Part shown: positions 15,401 through 23,348 of the stretch, one piece after another
How positions within the stretch are numbered: position 1 is the stretch's first letter
How the letters are laid out: the number at the start of each line of letters is the position of its first letter
IMG/VR virus record: IMGVR_UViG_3300023244_000208
Span: 1 to 27,839 of that record
Source of the DNA: a virus
DNA: 27,839 nucleotides
Strand: one strand, 5' to 3'
The notes under the pieces: generated by a model
The model's input: the letters and a program-made list of their open reading frames with translations, nothing else
What the model was told of the DNA's origin: nothing
Databases searched by the model: none
Made by a program: the position numbers and the translations under genes

Positions 15401-16248
15401 AAATAACAGGGTTTACTATTGAAGTAACAGCAAGCAGTACAAATGGAACATTTACTGAAAGTTTTACAAATTTAAATTATATTAATTCTAGTACGACTAC
15501 TGGAACAATTAACACTTTTTTCGGACAAGCAAAAAATGCTGAAGATAGTAGCGAAAGACCAATAGAAAGTTATATTTATAGTAAACAACTTCCACAAGTT
15601 AAAACAGATGTTACACAAATTACATTTAATTGGAATGACCAAGAAGGTCTAGACGGTAGTGCAGACATAACGTACTATTTTAGTGGAGACAATAAAGAAA
15701 ACTGGCAAGAAATTACTTCTGAAGGAAGTCAAACAATAACTAACCCTGGGAATGATAGTTACTGGTACGCAAAATTAACTTCAAACCTTCAAAACACCTC
15801 GTATATCTATTCTGTAGTTGTTACTGGTTTAGATACTTTACCTACAAATTTCAGTGTAGATATTGGTAATGACGGTAGTTTAGAGTATAATGGTACAACT
15901 GAACTTAGTACTAGTGTGACAGAATTAGATATACCTTATAGTGCTTTTGCAGATTATCAAGTTAGTCCTACTAATGGTCTAAGTACAATACCAATTAATT
16001 TTAGTTATGTTGGTAAAGGAAATGTATTGTTGGGTGGGATAGAGATTCAATATTCAACAGACGATATTTCTATTGGTAGTGGGGTTGTTAACGCATTCAT
16101 AAATAATATAAAAACTGCATTAAGTTATGTTACTAGTTTAATTGGTGGCGACAGTTTAAATACTGGCGAATCGACAAATTTATCAATTAACAATGATATA
16201 ATAGTAAGCAGTGCAGAAATAGAAATACTTGGTGATGTTTACAAATGA
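12469..16248 (+). CDS. Giant secreted LamG/Ig-like protein
   Basis: This 1259-aa protein has a clear signal peptide (K-K-I-L-I-W-M-L-V-M-I-L-G, with Ala-Met-Ala just before Thr, about residues 3-22). A LamG/concanavalin-like jelly-roll follows (about 25-222, Y-Y-T-F-D-T at the start, repeated Trp and Cys pairs), then several Ig- or fibronectin-like beta modules with a 'D-x-D-N-D-x-I-S-Y' Ca-binding-like motif near 475. There is no C-terminal membrane anchor. The protein is extremely rich in N-x-S/T sequons (at least 18 in the first ~430 residues), fitting archaeal N-glycosylation. LamG modules bind glycans, so an adhesin role is likely. It is joined by ATGA overlaps to both neighbours. An alternative is a host-surface modifier that is not in the virion. 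Confidence 0.7.
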   Translation: MNKKILIWMLVMILGSSFAMATDWDINSYYTFDTDGTDESGTNDLTIGAGATICSSSKVGDGALCLSASSTDYAQDTSYSGLADVRTFSYWVNQTTTTCGGNGDDMQWSVDGTGYARNIDTTHTISTSWSMSEPAISTNVWRMITVVFGGGSGSELWVDNALVSNDTETTDFSNFNRITIGNWYVSNAAYAICGQIDNFILSNTRWTEAMITEAYNSGAGMIYEPPAPIVYVDLISPANNSVNSSDNVEFKFNHTIIGDVNCSLYTNETGSWVIEETEINATANNTNTINHTLPGEGSYIWNIECNDEWAENNWTINYTIPKSVINITDYNLTSPNSIYNNNWNTDPRTNASTLDTTPTITFNTDLNTNCRMGITDINYTSMGISRQCSGGENTKNHTCTLIAGDTFGIGSQNLYASCGNYTTELTTSDSGALPILIKSIPTQPNLTFPVNNTNLVYNDSNLWTWLNWTNSTDEDNDSISYFVFVDDELVSGNVCKQNAANKSETCGASGDGSYSISSLIENSENMFDNNYSSYAHFIGDYASYLVQIYYDMPDNYLNGSIIEITSNNESKQSTNYTIPADCLDTETFKLTPYFQTFGDTELLNITCDAGVGDYRNIFVDLTNGSISVYEIVIYWKLNNTNTYYKYSFSKPDVSGQTYNWTVFANDGSYNSTNQYFYFTLVPETHLYLDGIESNRTYEYGSTAELKVNTTGTGEVCLSIYDINHGIDYICANDTVSYNYSIENYTAIDYYNAGDKVSLYFRTNESDNIDMSLPVFLDVYSATIDLRGNNSPRYATYFDDWNKTQTTETYSFSSNVTQTFNMTFRDSNVLQSAKFTINSTAGAYGLIIDACNDGTIDVNKSQFFLTETEINFDDISTINTCINTSKEFNTVPFNITFEIGEPVTISNLLFKRSDVYKPENVYIDAGNDSLIDTALPGEIDGLVGTVNTFNDGDSSKTMTSVSDAGNTTLYNFYVPAENEITGFTIEVTASSTNGTFTESFTNLNYINSSTTTGTINTFFGQAKNAEDSSERPIESYIYSKQLPQVKTDVTQITFNWNDQEGLDGSADITYYFSGDNKENWQEITSEGSQTITNPGNDSYWYAKLTSNLQNTSYIYSVVVTGLDTLPTNFSVDIGNDGSLEYNGTTELSTSVTELDIPYSAFADYQVSPTNGLSTIPINFSYVGKGNVLLGGIEIQYSTDDISIGSGVVNAFINNIKTALSYVTSLIGGDSLNTGESTNLSINNDIIVSSAEIEILGDVYK

Positions 16249-19200
16249 ATACAATATTAAAATGGTTACTCAGCATATTATTTATAATAATGCTTTTGGC
16301 TACTGTTAGGGGTGCTTTAGCTGTACACGATTGTACACTTGACGGATTATATTACGAGTGTACAACAGGTAACACTTTAAGTGGAACTATTGATTTTGGC
16401 GATAAAGGAGTTTGGATTCACGATATGGAGATAACAATTTCTGGAGCTAATGGACAATCTGGTGATGTTCATGGAGATGATGCAACATTTAGTATTGAAT
16501 CGGATTATAAAGTCTTAATTAATAATGTAAATATAACTTTAACTGGTGGAAATGGATATTCCGAATCTAATAATGACGGAGGAAATGGTGGGAATGTTAA
16601 ATTTGCAATACTTGGAACAGATTTCGATTTATTAAATAATACTAAAATAATCGCAAATGGAGGTATAGGTGCAAATGGTGATGCAATTGGAAGTGATGCT
16701 AAAGACGGCGGTTATGGTGGAACAGTTACTTTACTATTTCAAGGAAACAATTTAACCACCAATTATTTTAATTTTTCAGGAACACAAGGAGACAACGGAC
16801 ATAGCAGAGTTGCATGTAGTAGTGGAACCGAAAGAAAATCTGGGAACATTGCAAACCCAAGTTATTTTTATATTTATTCAACAAGTTATAATGGAAATGG
16901 AACAATTAGTATCGCAGGTGGAGACGGTTCTAATGCAGATACTTGTTCTGATGAAGGTGGCGATGCTCATGGAAATGGTGGAAATGGCGCATCTGTTTAT
17001 TTAATTTCAAATTCTTCAAAATCAATAATTTCTCATGATGATGTTACTTTTATTTCAGGAAGTGGTGGAGAAGGAGATTATGTAAATGAGGATGCAGGAG
17101 ACGGAGGAGATGCGGGTAGTATATATTACGATTTTTCACAAGTTACAGGAGATATTGAACTCAAAGGAGATTATGAGTCTTCTACTGGAAATAAAGGCGA
17201 CGGCGAGTCGGGTAGTGACGGCGGAGTCGCTTATGATGGTAAACAAGGTATTGTCGATTTAGACATATCTGGAAATAATATTTTATTATCTGGAAAATTC
17301 AACGTTAATTCTAATGCTCTTATTCCTTCTTGTTCTATTTCTGAAAATGTTGGCGACGAAGATTGTAGCGGAGAATCTGCGATTAGTCAAACTCACAATT
17401 TTGTTTCAAACAACGATATTAATTTTACAAATTATAATTTATACATTATCTCTACACACGGAGGTAATAGTGGAGCTACTGATGATGGAAATGGTGGTAC
17501 TTCTGGGACTATAACTTTTAATCTAAATGGCACAACATATTACACTAATTCCACTTTCAAATTAGAAGGTCGTGCTGGTGGTCAAGCAAAACATAGTGAT
17601 GCAACTAGCAGTATTGAAGGAAGAGGGGGGTCAGTCATAGTAAATTCAAATAACAATTTAAATTCAATCAATTCAAATATTAATTTTTTAAGTGGCAATA
17701 CTGGTGGTGGCGGAGATAACGGTGAAGCTGGACAAATTAAATATTCAAACAATTATTTAACAAACTTAAAAAGTTCAAATTTTACAATGAAAACAGGGAA
17801 TAATGACAATAGTAGCCCGGGAATAGGTGGGGAACTTTTTGTAATTATTAAACAATTAATTTTAAATAATTCTTTACTAAGTTCTATAACTGGTGAAGAT
17901 ACGGCAAGTAGTTTACAAACACAAGTTAATATTTCAAATAGTACAAAAATTATAAATTCAGAATTAATAATTAAAAGTATTGGTGATGGAACTTGTAAAC
18001 CTGCAGAATTATATTTATTGAATAATAAACTTTTTGAAACTATAAATTCAAATATCACTCTTGAAACCGCTTTAGCTTGTAATAATTATATTCTTGCGAC
18101 GGGTGAAGAATTTAACTTTTTAAATAATACAATACTTAATATGACTAGTGCAACTGGCGCAGGAATAATAAACCTTACTTTATTAAGTTCTAAATCTGGC
18201 CTTCCTGGACTTATACGGTGGAATTATACCGAATTGGGAAGTACAATTACTGCAAACGTTTTATCAACTCAAACAAGTTATAATAGTAGTAGAGGAAGTC
18301 TTACTGAAACTGGAACTTGGTCATGGAACAATTCGGTTAATAATGTTGTTTACGACGACTATTTTACAAGAATACAAAATGTAGAATTCCAAAAAATTAG
18401 TAGTGATAAAGGTCCAGACTTGTACAACTATACCAATTTCACTTGTAGGGTTAAAGTAGACCTTGGAAGTTACCTTGAAGGAACTCCATTAATAAATTTC
18501 ACAATCCTTAACGGAACTAGCACGTTTGAATCTAGTAATAGTGTGAGTATAGTAGACAATGAATATGTAAATGCAACTTTCCAAATTAACGGTTCTAACA
18601 CAGAAATTGGAAATACTTGGAATTGTAGTGCTATTGTTTACGAAACTACTTTTGAGAATGATAACAGTACTTTAAAGAATATTAATTACACTTACCCTTA
18701 CAATGTTACAATTTGGATTGGACAAAATAAAAAGGTTGCAGGAAGTGTTGGTGTAGATTATTTGATTGATAATGTTAACATAACAATTGATAGAGGAACT
18801 TTGAATGAATACATACAAAACAACTGTACTGAAAGTCCTTGTTTAATCCCTTTCGAATTTAGAAGTGATACTAGTGCAACAATAAACATAACAAGACTAA
18901 ATGTTACTTATGGTGTTGAAAATCCAGTAAGTGAAAATAGTACAAGTACAAGTTCATTCCCAATTGTGTTCAATAGTAGCAGAGAGGGGCAACTTATCGC
19001 AGAGGATGCTTACTTCATTTACAAAGATAACGAAGAAACTGACGTTAAACTTGACGGAAGAACCAGCATTGAAACAATTTATAACTGGATTAGTGTATTG
19101 TATAGTCAATTCACATTTAATTTAACTCCAAGTTTTGTTGACAATTATGATGTTTATCCTTTATGGCTTGACCAGAAAAATGTTAAACCTTACGGACAAT

Positions 19201-19532
19201 CAAAAACTATGAGCATTTATAACATTACAAGAATGGACAACGCAAACCATTCCTTCGAATTAAGGATGAAAATTGAAAATAATACTGGTTCAAGTTGTAC
19301 GGATGTATATTTCAGTAAAGATAATAATATAAATAATAAATTTAAAATAGTAGAAGGAAATTATACATATTTCAAAAACATGACTTGGAATGATGTTAAC
19401 AATACTCAGTTATGGAGTTGGGTAGATTTTAACAATTGTAACAGTTCAGAAGTAAGATACTTCTGGCCAGAATTTGTAATTAAAAGTAAAGCTAACGGAA
19501 CAGTAGACACGGTTGGTTTTTGGAACGATTAA
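16245..19532 (+). CDS. Giant secreted Gly/Asn-rich beta-helix-like protein
   Basis: This 1095-aa protein has a signal peptide (residues 1-27, hydrophobic core L-L-S-I-L-F-I-I-M-L-L). About 500 residues of Gly/Asn/Asp-rich short repeats follow (runs such as G-G-N-G-G and D-G-G-x-x-G-x-V), consistent with a right-handed parallel beta-helix as in adhesins and tail spikes. The C-terminal half has Ig-like character with many N-x-S/T sequons and few cysteines. No membrane anchor is seen at the end. It is coupled by ATGA to the LamG protein and followed by the hub gene. It may bind a surface polymer; no enzyme motif is seen. The beta-helix call rests on composition and repeat spacing. Confidence 0.6.
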   Translation: MNTILKWLLSILFIIMLLATVRGALAVHDCTLDGLYYECTTGNTLSGTIDFGDKGVWIHDMEITISGANGQSGDVHGDDATFSIESDYKVLINNVNITLTGGNGYSESNNDGGNGGNVKFAILGTDFDLLNNTKIIANGGIGANGDAIGSDAKDGGYGGTVTLLFQGNNLTTNYFNFSGTQGDNGHSRVACSSGTERKSGNIANPSYFYIYSTSYNGNGTISIAGGDGSNADTCSDEGGDAHGNGGNGASVYLISNSSKSIISHDDVTFISGSGGEGDYVNEDAGDGGDAGSIYYDFSQVTGDIELKGDYESSTGNKGDGESGSDGGVAYDGKQGIVDLDISGNNILLSGKFNVNSNALIPSCSISENVGDEDCSGESAISQTHNFVSNNDINFTNYNLYIISTHGGNSGATDDGNGGTSGTITFNLNGTTYYTNSTFKLEGRAGGQAKHSDATSSIEGRGGSVIVNSNNNLNSINSNINFLSGNTGGGGDNGEAGQIKYSNNYLTNLKSSNFTMKTGNNDNSSPGIGGELFVIIKQLILNNSLLSSITGEDTASSLQTQVNISNSTKIINSELIIKSIGDGTCKPAELYLLNNKLFETINSNITLETALACNNYILATGEEFNFLNNTILNMTSATGAGIINLTLLSSKSGLPGLIRWNYTELGSTITANVLSTQTSYNSSRGSLTETGTWSWNNSVNNVVYDDYFTRIQNVEFQKISSDKGPDLYNYTNFTCRVKVDLGSYLEGTPLINFTILNGTSTFESSNSVSIVDNEYVNATFQINGSNTEIGNTWNCSAIVYETTFENDNSTLKNINYTYPYNVTIWIGQNKKVAGSVGVDYLIDNVNITIDRGTLNEYIQNNCTESPCLIPFEFRSDTSATINITRLNVTYGVENPVSENSTSTSSFPIVFNSSREGQLIAEDAYFIYKDNEETDVKLDGRTSIETIYNWISVLYSQFTFNLTPSFVDNYDVYPLWLDQKNVKPYGQSKTMSIYNITRMDNANHSFELRMKIENNTGSSCTDVYFSKDNNINNKFKIVEGNYTYFKNMTWNDVNNTQLWSWVDFNNCNSSEVRYFWPEFVIKSKANGTVDTVGFWND

Positions 19533-19539
19533 AAATGGC
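19526..19539 (+). promoter_or_regulatory. Gene-junction motif (copy 1) around a start without Shine-Dalgarno
   Basis: CGATTAAAAATGGC spans the end of one gene, its TAA and the next ATG. The same 14 bases occur at 23340-23353 at another gene junction. Neither has a Shine-Dalgarno site, so start use is probably by reinitiation. Confidence 0.35.
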
Positions 19540-21067
19540 AAGAGCAAGCACAGTAAATAACAAACGGGACAGAACGGGGCATATATTTTTTCCAAAGGAT
19601 AGATTCAAACCCAAGTTTCGGGTAGAATTGGACCACTTAAATGGTACTATGGAAGATATTACTAACTACGTTGAAAGTGTCACAGTCCCTTTGAAAGCAA
19701 CAGAAGCAATAGACACATTTAATGCAATTGTTGACGACCCTAATAATAATTTTAGAAATAAGTTTAGTGGTGGAGAAGTTGTAAGAGTTTACATAGGTTA
19801 CAACACTGCCAGCAAATTAATGGTAACTTGTAGGTTAGAAAAGTGGGCATACAGTTATCAAAGTACCGACGGAATTAAAATTAAAAACATTGGCGGTAGA
19901 GCTTGGCCAGAATTTTTGGATAAGAAGATTAGTATACAATTTAACAAACGTCCAATAGAAAATGCTATTAGTGATATTGTCGGGAATTATGATGATATAA
20001 CTTTTACTGTTCCAGGACTTAAATCTAACACACTTAGTGCAAATTATCAAAGAATGAGCGGTTTCGCAATAGTAAGGGACATTTGTGAAAGGTTCAATTT
20101 AGAATTTTATATTACAAGTTTAGGTGTATTGACTTTAGTGGACCCTACAACAGAAATTAGTAAAATTACCACTGACGCAATAATAATTCAACAGAATCTA
20201 ATGGGGATTGAAAGTTGGGAGACTGATACTACTACAATAAAAAATAGGGTTTTTGTTAATGGAAAACAGGACGATTTTGTTACTTATATGAGAACTGATA
20301 ACGATGAAGCTAGCCAAGCACAATTCTGGGTTAAAGATAAAGAAGTGTTTGATAGTGCTATTAGTGACCACGATGAACTTACGGACAGGTCAAGTCAAGA
20401 ACTTAGTAAAGATTTAACTTCACAAGTTGACGGAAGAATGCGTTGTGTTGGTATGGAAGATGCAAGACCAGGAAAGCGTATTTATATAAGCGCACCACCT
20501 TTAATTGAGAACTGGTACATTGTTCGTAGTGCTACTCATATTGTTAGTGAAAACGGTTGGGTAACTAATTTTAGTATTAGTGATGTCAGCAAATATGATT
20601 TGGTTAAGACACTAATAGAACAAAAGAAGGTTGACAGAGAACTTAGACCCGCAAGTTTGGACAAGAGTTATGATGATTGTATTGTGTTCGATTGGAAAAA
20701 TGCAGACGATTACAGTTTAGATTCTGCAGAAATAGTAAGTAGTAAGCTCCAATTAGAAAGTGCGGATACCAGTGGAACTGTTCAAATGAGTAACGACGTA
20801 TCAGGTTTAACTACTGATTCAAACACACAAGCTTGTTACATTAAACTTAATGGTGAAAATGTTGAGAATTGTAGCGTTAGTGTAAGTAATGATGACGGAC
20901 TTAATTCAATCACTTTCACAGGTAGCGAAATTAACTCTTCTGAGAAAGAGTTTTCAACATTAGATGATACTCATAGGATAACATTAAATGTTACAGAAGG
21001 GGCAAATGGAAGCCTTAGCAGACCCCTCATAAAGAACATGGGTGTGTACTTATTACATGACACTTAA
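19535..21067 (+). CDS. Tail hub / baseplate protein, gpD-like, with C-terminal beta module
   Basis: The ATG at 19535 (510 aa) is preferred over TTG 19520. Residues about 25-370 match the layout of phage hub proteins (gpD/gp27-like): F-R-V-E-L-D near 30, then V-P-L-K-A-T-E-A-I-D and V-D-D-P-N-N-N (a pattern typical of this family), V-Y-I-G-Y-N, then K-I-K-N-I-G-G-R-A-W and two mixed alpha/beta repeats ending near S-I-S-D-V-S. A C-terminal beta module (about 385-510) looks like a carbohydrate-binding or jelly-roll fold. The hub caps the tube and carries the puncturing device or receptor-binding proteins. It closes the operon and is followed by an extended inverted repeat. Confidence 0.7.
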   Translation: MARASTVNNKRDRTGHIFFPKDRFKPKFRVELDHLNGTMEDITNYVESVTVPLKATEAIDTFNAIVDDPNNNFRNKFSGGEVVRVYIGYNTASKLMVTCRLEKWAYSYQSTDGIKIKNIGGRAWPEFLDKKISIQFNKRPIENAISDIVGNYDDITFTVPGLKSNTLSANYQRMSGFAIVRDICERFNLEFYITSLGVLTLVDPTTEISKITTDAIIIQQNLMGIESWETDTTTIKNRVFVNGKQDDFVTYMRTDNDEASQAQFWVKDKEVFDSAISDHDELTDRSSQELSKDLTSQVDGRMRCVGMEDARPGKRIYISAPPLIENWYIVRSATHIVSENGWVTNFSISDVSKYDLVKTLIEQKKVDRELRPASLDKSYDDCIVFDWKNADDYSLDSAEIVSSKLQLESADTSGTVQMSNDVSGLTTDSNTQACYIKLNGENVENCSVSVSNDDGLNSITFTGSEINSSEKEFSTLDDTHRITLNVTEGANGSLSRPLIKNMGVYLLHDT

Positions 21068-21148
21068 AAGGGATTAGTTCGTCACGCCTAGCCTAAAATT
21101 CAAACCCCCCATAAATTTGATTTCTCGGGTAAAGCGTGACTTTCCCTT
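21068..21148 (+). repeat. Extended inverted repeat after the structural operon
   Basis: Two matching arms are nested: AAGGGA (21068-21073) with TCCCTT (21143-21148), and GTCACGC (21081-21087) with GCGTGAC (21134-21140). ACCC (21104-21107) can add a pair with GGGT (21127-21130). The stem lies right after the hub stop and ahead of the next promoter. It may be a transcription terminator, an RNA processing or packaging signal, or a DNA-binding site. Confidence 0.55.
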
Positions 21149-21175
21149 CATTTATGTTACAGAAATCTAAATTTC

Positions 21176-21208
21176 TTTATAAACCTTATCGAACAATTTA
21201 TAAATTAA
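21176..21208 (+). promoter_or_regulatory. TATA promoter region for the metallophosphoesterase unit
   Basis: Two TATA-like boxes lie close together: TTTATAAA at 21176 and TTTATAAATTAA at 21197. The second starts 30 nt before ATG 21227 and has an A-rich BRE-like CGAACAA flank, matching the leaderless spacing of the other promoters. It shares TTTATAAATTAA with the promoter at 5238 but not the CTCAACT block. Confidence 0.65.
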
Positions 21209-21226
21209 CAATATCATAAATATACA

Positions 21227-21289
21227 ATGGCACCAACAATTAAGACTCACTGGTCTATTGATTTGGTATTTTCTATGGAGATTGAATAA
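21227..21289 (+). CDS. Leaderless 20-aa leader ORF overlapping the metallophosphoesterase gene
   Basis: ATG 21227 lies 30 nt after a TATA box and opens 20 codons (MAPTIKTHWSIDLVFSMEIE). The stop TAA (21287-21289) shares its last base with the ATG of the next gene (TAATG). GGAG (21277-21280), 8 nt before that ATG, lies inside the leader. It mirrors the 30-codon leader at 3405. The function may be to bring ribosomes to the downstream gene. Confidence 0.45.
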   Translation: MAPTIKTHWSIDLVFSMEIE

Positions 21290-23346
21290 TGGCTAAACAA
21301 GATTTAAATAAAAAATGGCTCAAACAAAAATATTTAGTTGAGGGACTTAAAAGTAAAGATATCGCAGAATTGGCAGGGTGCAATTATAGAACTATTGAAA
21401 GACGATTAGCGAAACATAATATAACAAAAAAAGATTCAAATAGCCCTCCAAAGAAAGAAGAAAGTAATAACGGCCTTGAAACGGTTATTTTAAAACAATT
21501 AGAAGGATTAACTTCAAATGAAATAAAAACAGTTATTAAGAATTTGAAAACTATTAATCCTCAAAAGTACAATCCAGTAAATTTAGATTATAGTGAAAAG
21601 CACATAAAGTACGGTTATTTCTCAGATGCACACATGGGGCATAAATGTTACCGTGCAGATGTGTTTAGAAGAATGGCTGAATTCTTCAAGAGAGAAGGAG
21701 TAGAGTTTATAGTTAATGCAGGAGACACTATTGAGGGAATGAGTAATAGAGATGGGCACGTTTTCGAACTAGACCATATAGGAATTACTGCTCAAGTTAA
21801 GTTTTTTGCTGAAGAATTCAAACTACTTAGTGATTGGACAGTTTACAGTATTGAAGCTCAAGATAGTCATGGTGGTTGGAGTCATAACAAAGGAAACCAA
21901 GGATTAAATATTGGTGAATACTTAAGTGACAATGCTCCGAACTATGAGTTTATTGGATTTGATGAACAAGACTTAAAATTAGGTAATGGCCTTACTATTA
22001 GACTTAGACATCCGGGTGGTGGAACTGCTTACGCTTTATGTTTTGATGATAATACTGAAATTTTAACAGACGATGGTTGGAAACTGTTTAAAGATTTAAA
22101 TCATAATGAAAAAGTAGCAACGTTAAATATAAAAACTGACACTTTTGAATGGCAAAACCCGACAGATTATACTGATGAAGAATACAATGGGGAACTATTA
22201 CATTTTAATGCAAAAAACATTGATTTAATGGTAACACCAAACCATAGAATGTTAGTAAGAAGATACCCTAATAATTTAATGCAGTTTCGAAAGAAAAAGT
22301 TATTGTTCCCAACAAAATCTCACAAAAAGGTAAAATTTGATTGGGTTATTAAAGAAGCAAAAGATTTAGTTGATGCTAAAAGACAAGAATGGCAAATGAA
22401 AAGAAACGTTAACAATTGGGAAGGGAAATTGATTGAAAAAGTTAAAATCCCATATTTAGTACCAAAAACAAAATCAATGCTTAACAGAATGAAGCATGTC
22501 GGTACTTTAGGCATTGATGACGTTGCAGAATTAATCGCTTGGTACGTTACGGAAGGATATATTAGAAAAACAGCTCTATCAATTGCTCAATATGAAAGAG
22601 TTAATCCTACAAATTATTATGAAATAATTGACCTTTTCAAACGATGCAATATCAAATGTAATGAAGAAAAAAGAAAACAACATCTAAACGTTTATTCTAA
22701 AGAGTTGTGTGATTGGTTATTATCTGAATGTGGTCACTTATCAAGAAATAAATATTTGCCTAAATGGTTAAAAAATCAACCAAAATCGGTATTAAGAATA
22801 GTGTTTGATACTATGATTAAGGGAGACGGGTGGATTAATGGAAAAGGATACGGTTACAAAAGCATAAGTAAACAACTTCTTGGTGATATGTCCGAAATAG
22901 CCTTGAAATTAGGATATGCAGTAACAACAAACAAGGATTCGATAAGCATTTCAAAAAAACAGGTTCTACCAACAATAAACACTGCACCAAAGAGTATTAG
23001 GTATGGTGGAAAGATTTATTGTGTTTCTGTTCCAAATACGATAATTATGGTAAGACGGAATGGAAAAGCAATATGGTCAGGTAATAGTTATAAAATGCAG
23101 AAATACATTGAAAGTATTGGTGGCGGAGATAAACCGAACATATTACATACGGGACATTTCCATAAATATAACAAGGTATTTTATCGTAACATCCATGGCA
23201 TAGATTGTGGTGCATTACAAAACCAAAGTCCGTTTTTGAAAAAGAAAGGAAGCCCGTCACACGTAGGGTTTGGAATGGTTGATGCATATATGGACAAAGA
23301 TGGTGTTGAAAGATTATCGGAAACGTGGGTTCCATTTTACGATTAA
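21289..23346 (+). CDS. HTH-metallophosphoesterase interrupted by a LAGLIDADG intein
   Basis: This 685-aa precursor should give a 336-aa spliced enzyme. Residues 10-45 look like a helix-turn-helix (K-S-K-D-I-A-E-L-A-G, then Y-R-T-I-E-R-R-L). The metallophosphoesterase motifs are S-D-A-H-M-G-H (about 112), A-G-D-T-I-E-G, a degenerate A-Q-D-S-H-G-G, R-H-P (about 242) and G-H-F-H after the intein. These metal-binding sites support a phosphodiesterase or nuclease; combined with an HTH it probably acts on DNA or a DNA-protein complex, but the substrate is unknown. The N-terminal fusion is unusual. It is driven by the promoter at 21197 and coupled to a small leader ORF. Confidence 0.82.
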   Translation: MAKQDLNKKWLKQKYLVEGLKSKDIAELAGCNYRTIERRLAKHNITKKDSNSPPKKEESNNGLETVILKQLEGLTSNEIKTVIKNLKTINPQKYNPVNLDYSEKHIKYGYFSDAHMGHKCYRADVFRRMAEFFKREGVEFIVNAGDTIEGMSNRDGHVFELDHIGITAQVKFFAEEFKLLSDWTVYSIEAQDSHGGWSHNKGNQGLNIGEYLSDNAPNYEFIGFDEQDLKLGNGLTIRLRHPGGGTAYALCFDDNTEILTDDGWKLFKDLNHNEKVATLNIKTDTFEWQNPTDYTDEEYNGELLHFNAKNIDLMVTPNHRMLVRRYPNNLMQFRKKKLLFPTKSHKKVKFDWVIKEAKDLVDAKRQEWQMKRNVNNWEGKLIEKVKIPYLVPKTKSMLNRMKHVGTLGIDDVAELIAWYVTEGYIRKTALSIAQYERVNPTNYYEIIDLFKRCNIKCNEEKRKQHLNVYSKELCDWLLSECGHLSRNKYLPKWLKNQPKSVLRIVFDTMIKGDGWINGKGYGYKSISKQLLGDMSEIALKLGYAVTTNKDSISISKKQVLPTINTAPKSIRYGGKIYCVSVPNTIIMVRRNGKAIWSGNSYKMQKYIESIGGGDKPNILHTGHFHKYNKVFYRNIHGIDCGALQNQSPFLKKKGSPSHVGFGMVDAYMDKDGVERLSETWVPFYD
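22039..23085 (+). mobile_element. Intein with LAGLIDADG endonuclease in metallophosphoesterase (349 aa)
   Basis: The element starts with Cys at residue 251 (C-F-D-D-N-T-E-I-L-T) and ends with W-S-G-N before Ser600. Block B is T-P-N-H-R-M-L-V. Two endonuclease motifs are seen: E-L-I-A-W-Y-V-T-E-G and M-I-K-G-D-G-W. The final residues are Gly-Asn, so the usual penultimate His is missing, while the +1 residue is Ser. It interrupts the enzyme between its fourth (R-H-P) and fifth (G-H-F-H) metal-site motifs. Its first 33 residues are closely alike to those of the second epimerase intein on the opposite strand. Confidence 0.9.
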
Positions 23347-23348
23347 AA

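Noticed and set aside
16810-17514. Two + strand alternative frames in the Gly-rich secreted protein
   Set aside because: They arise from repetitive GGN codons and have no ribosome site, promoter or protein-like composition.
16400-17800. Gly/Asn-rich repeats as a possible CRISPR or DNA repeat array
   Set aside because: The repeats are at protein level only, with irregular spacing and no identical DNA units.
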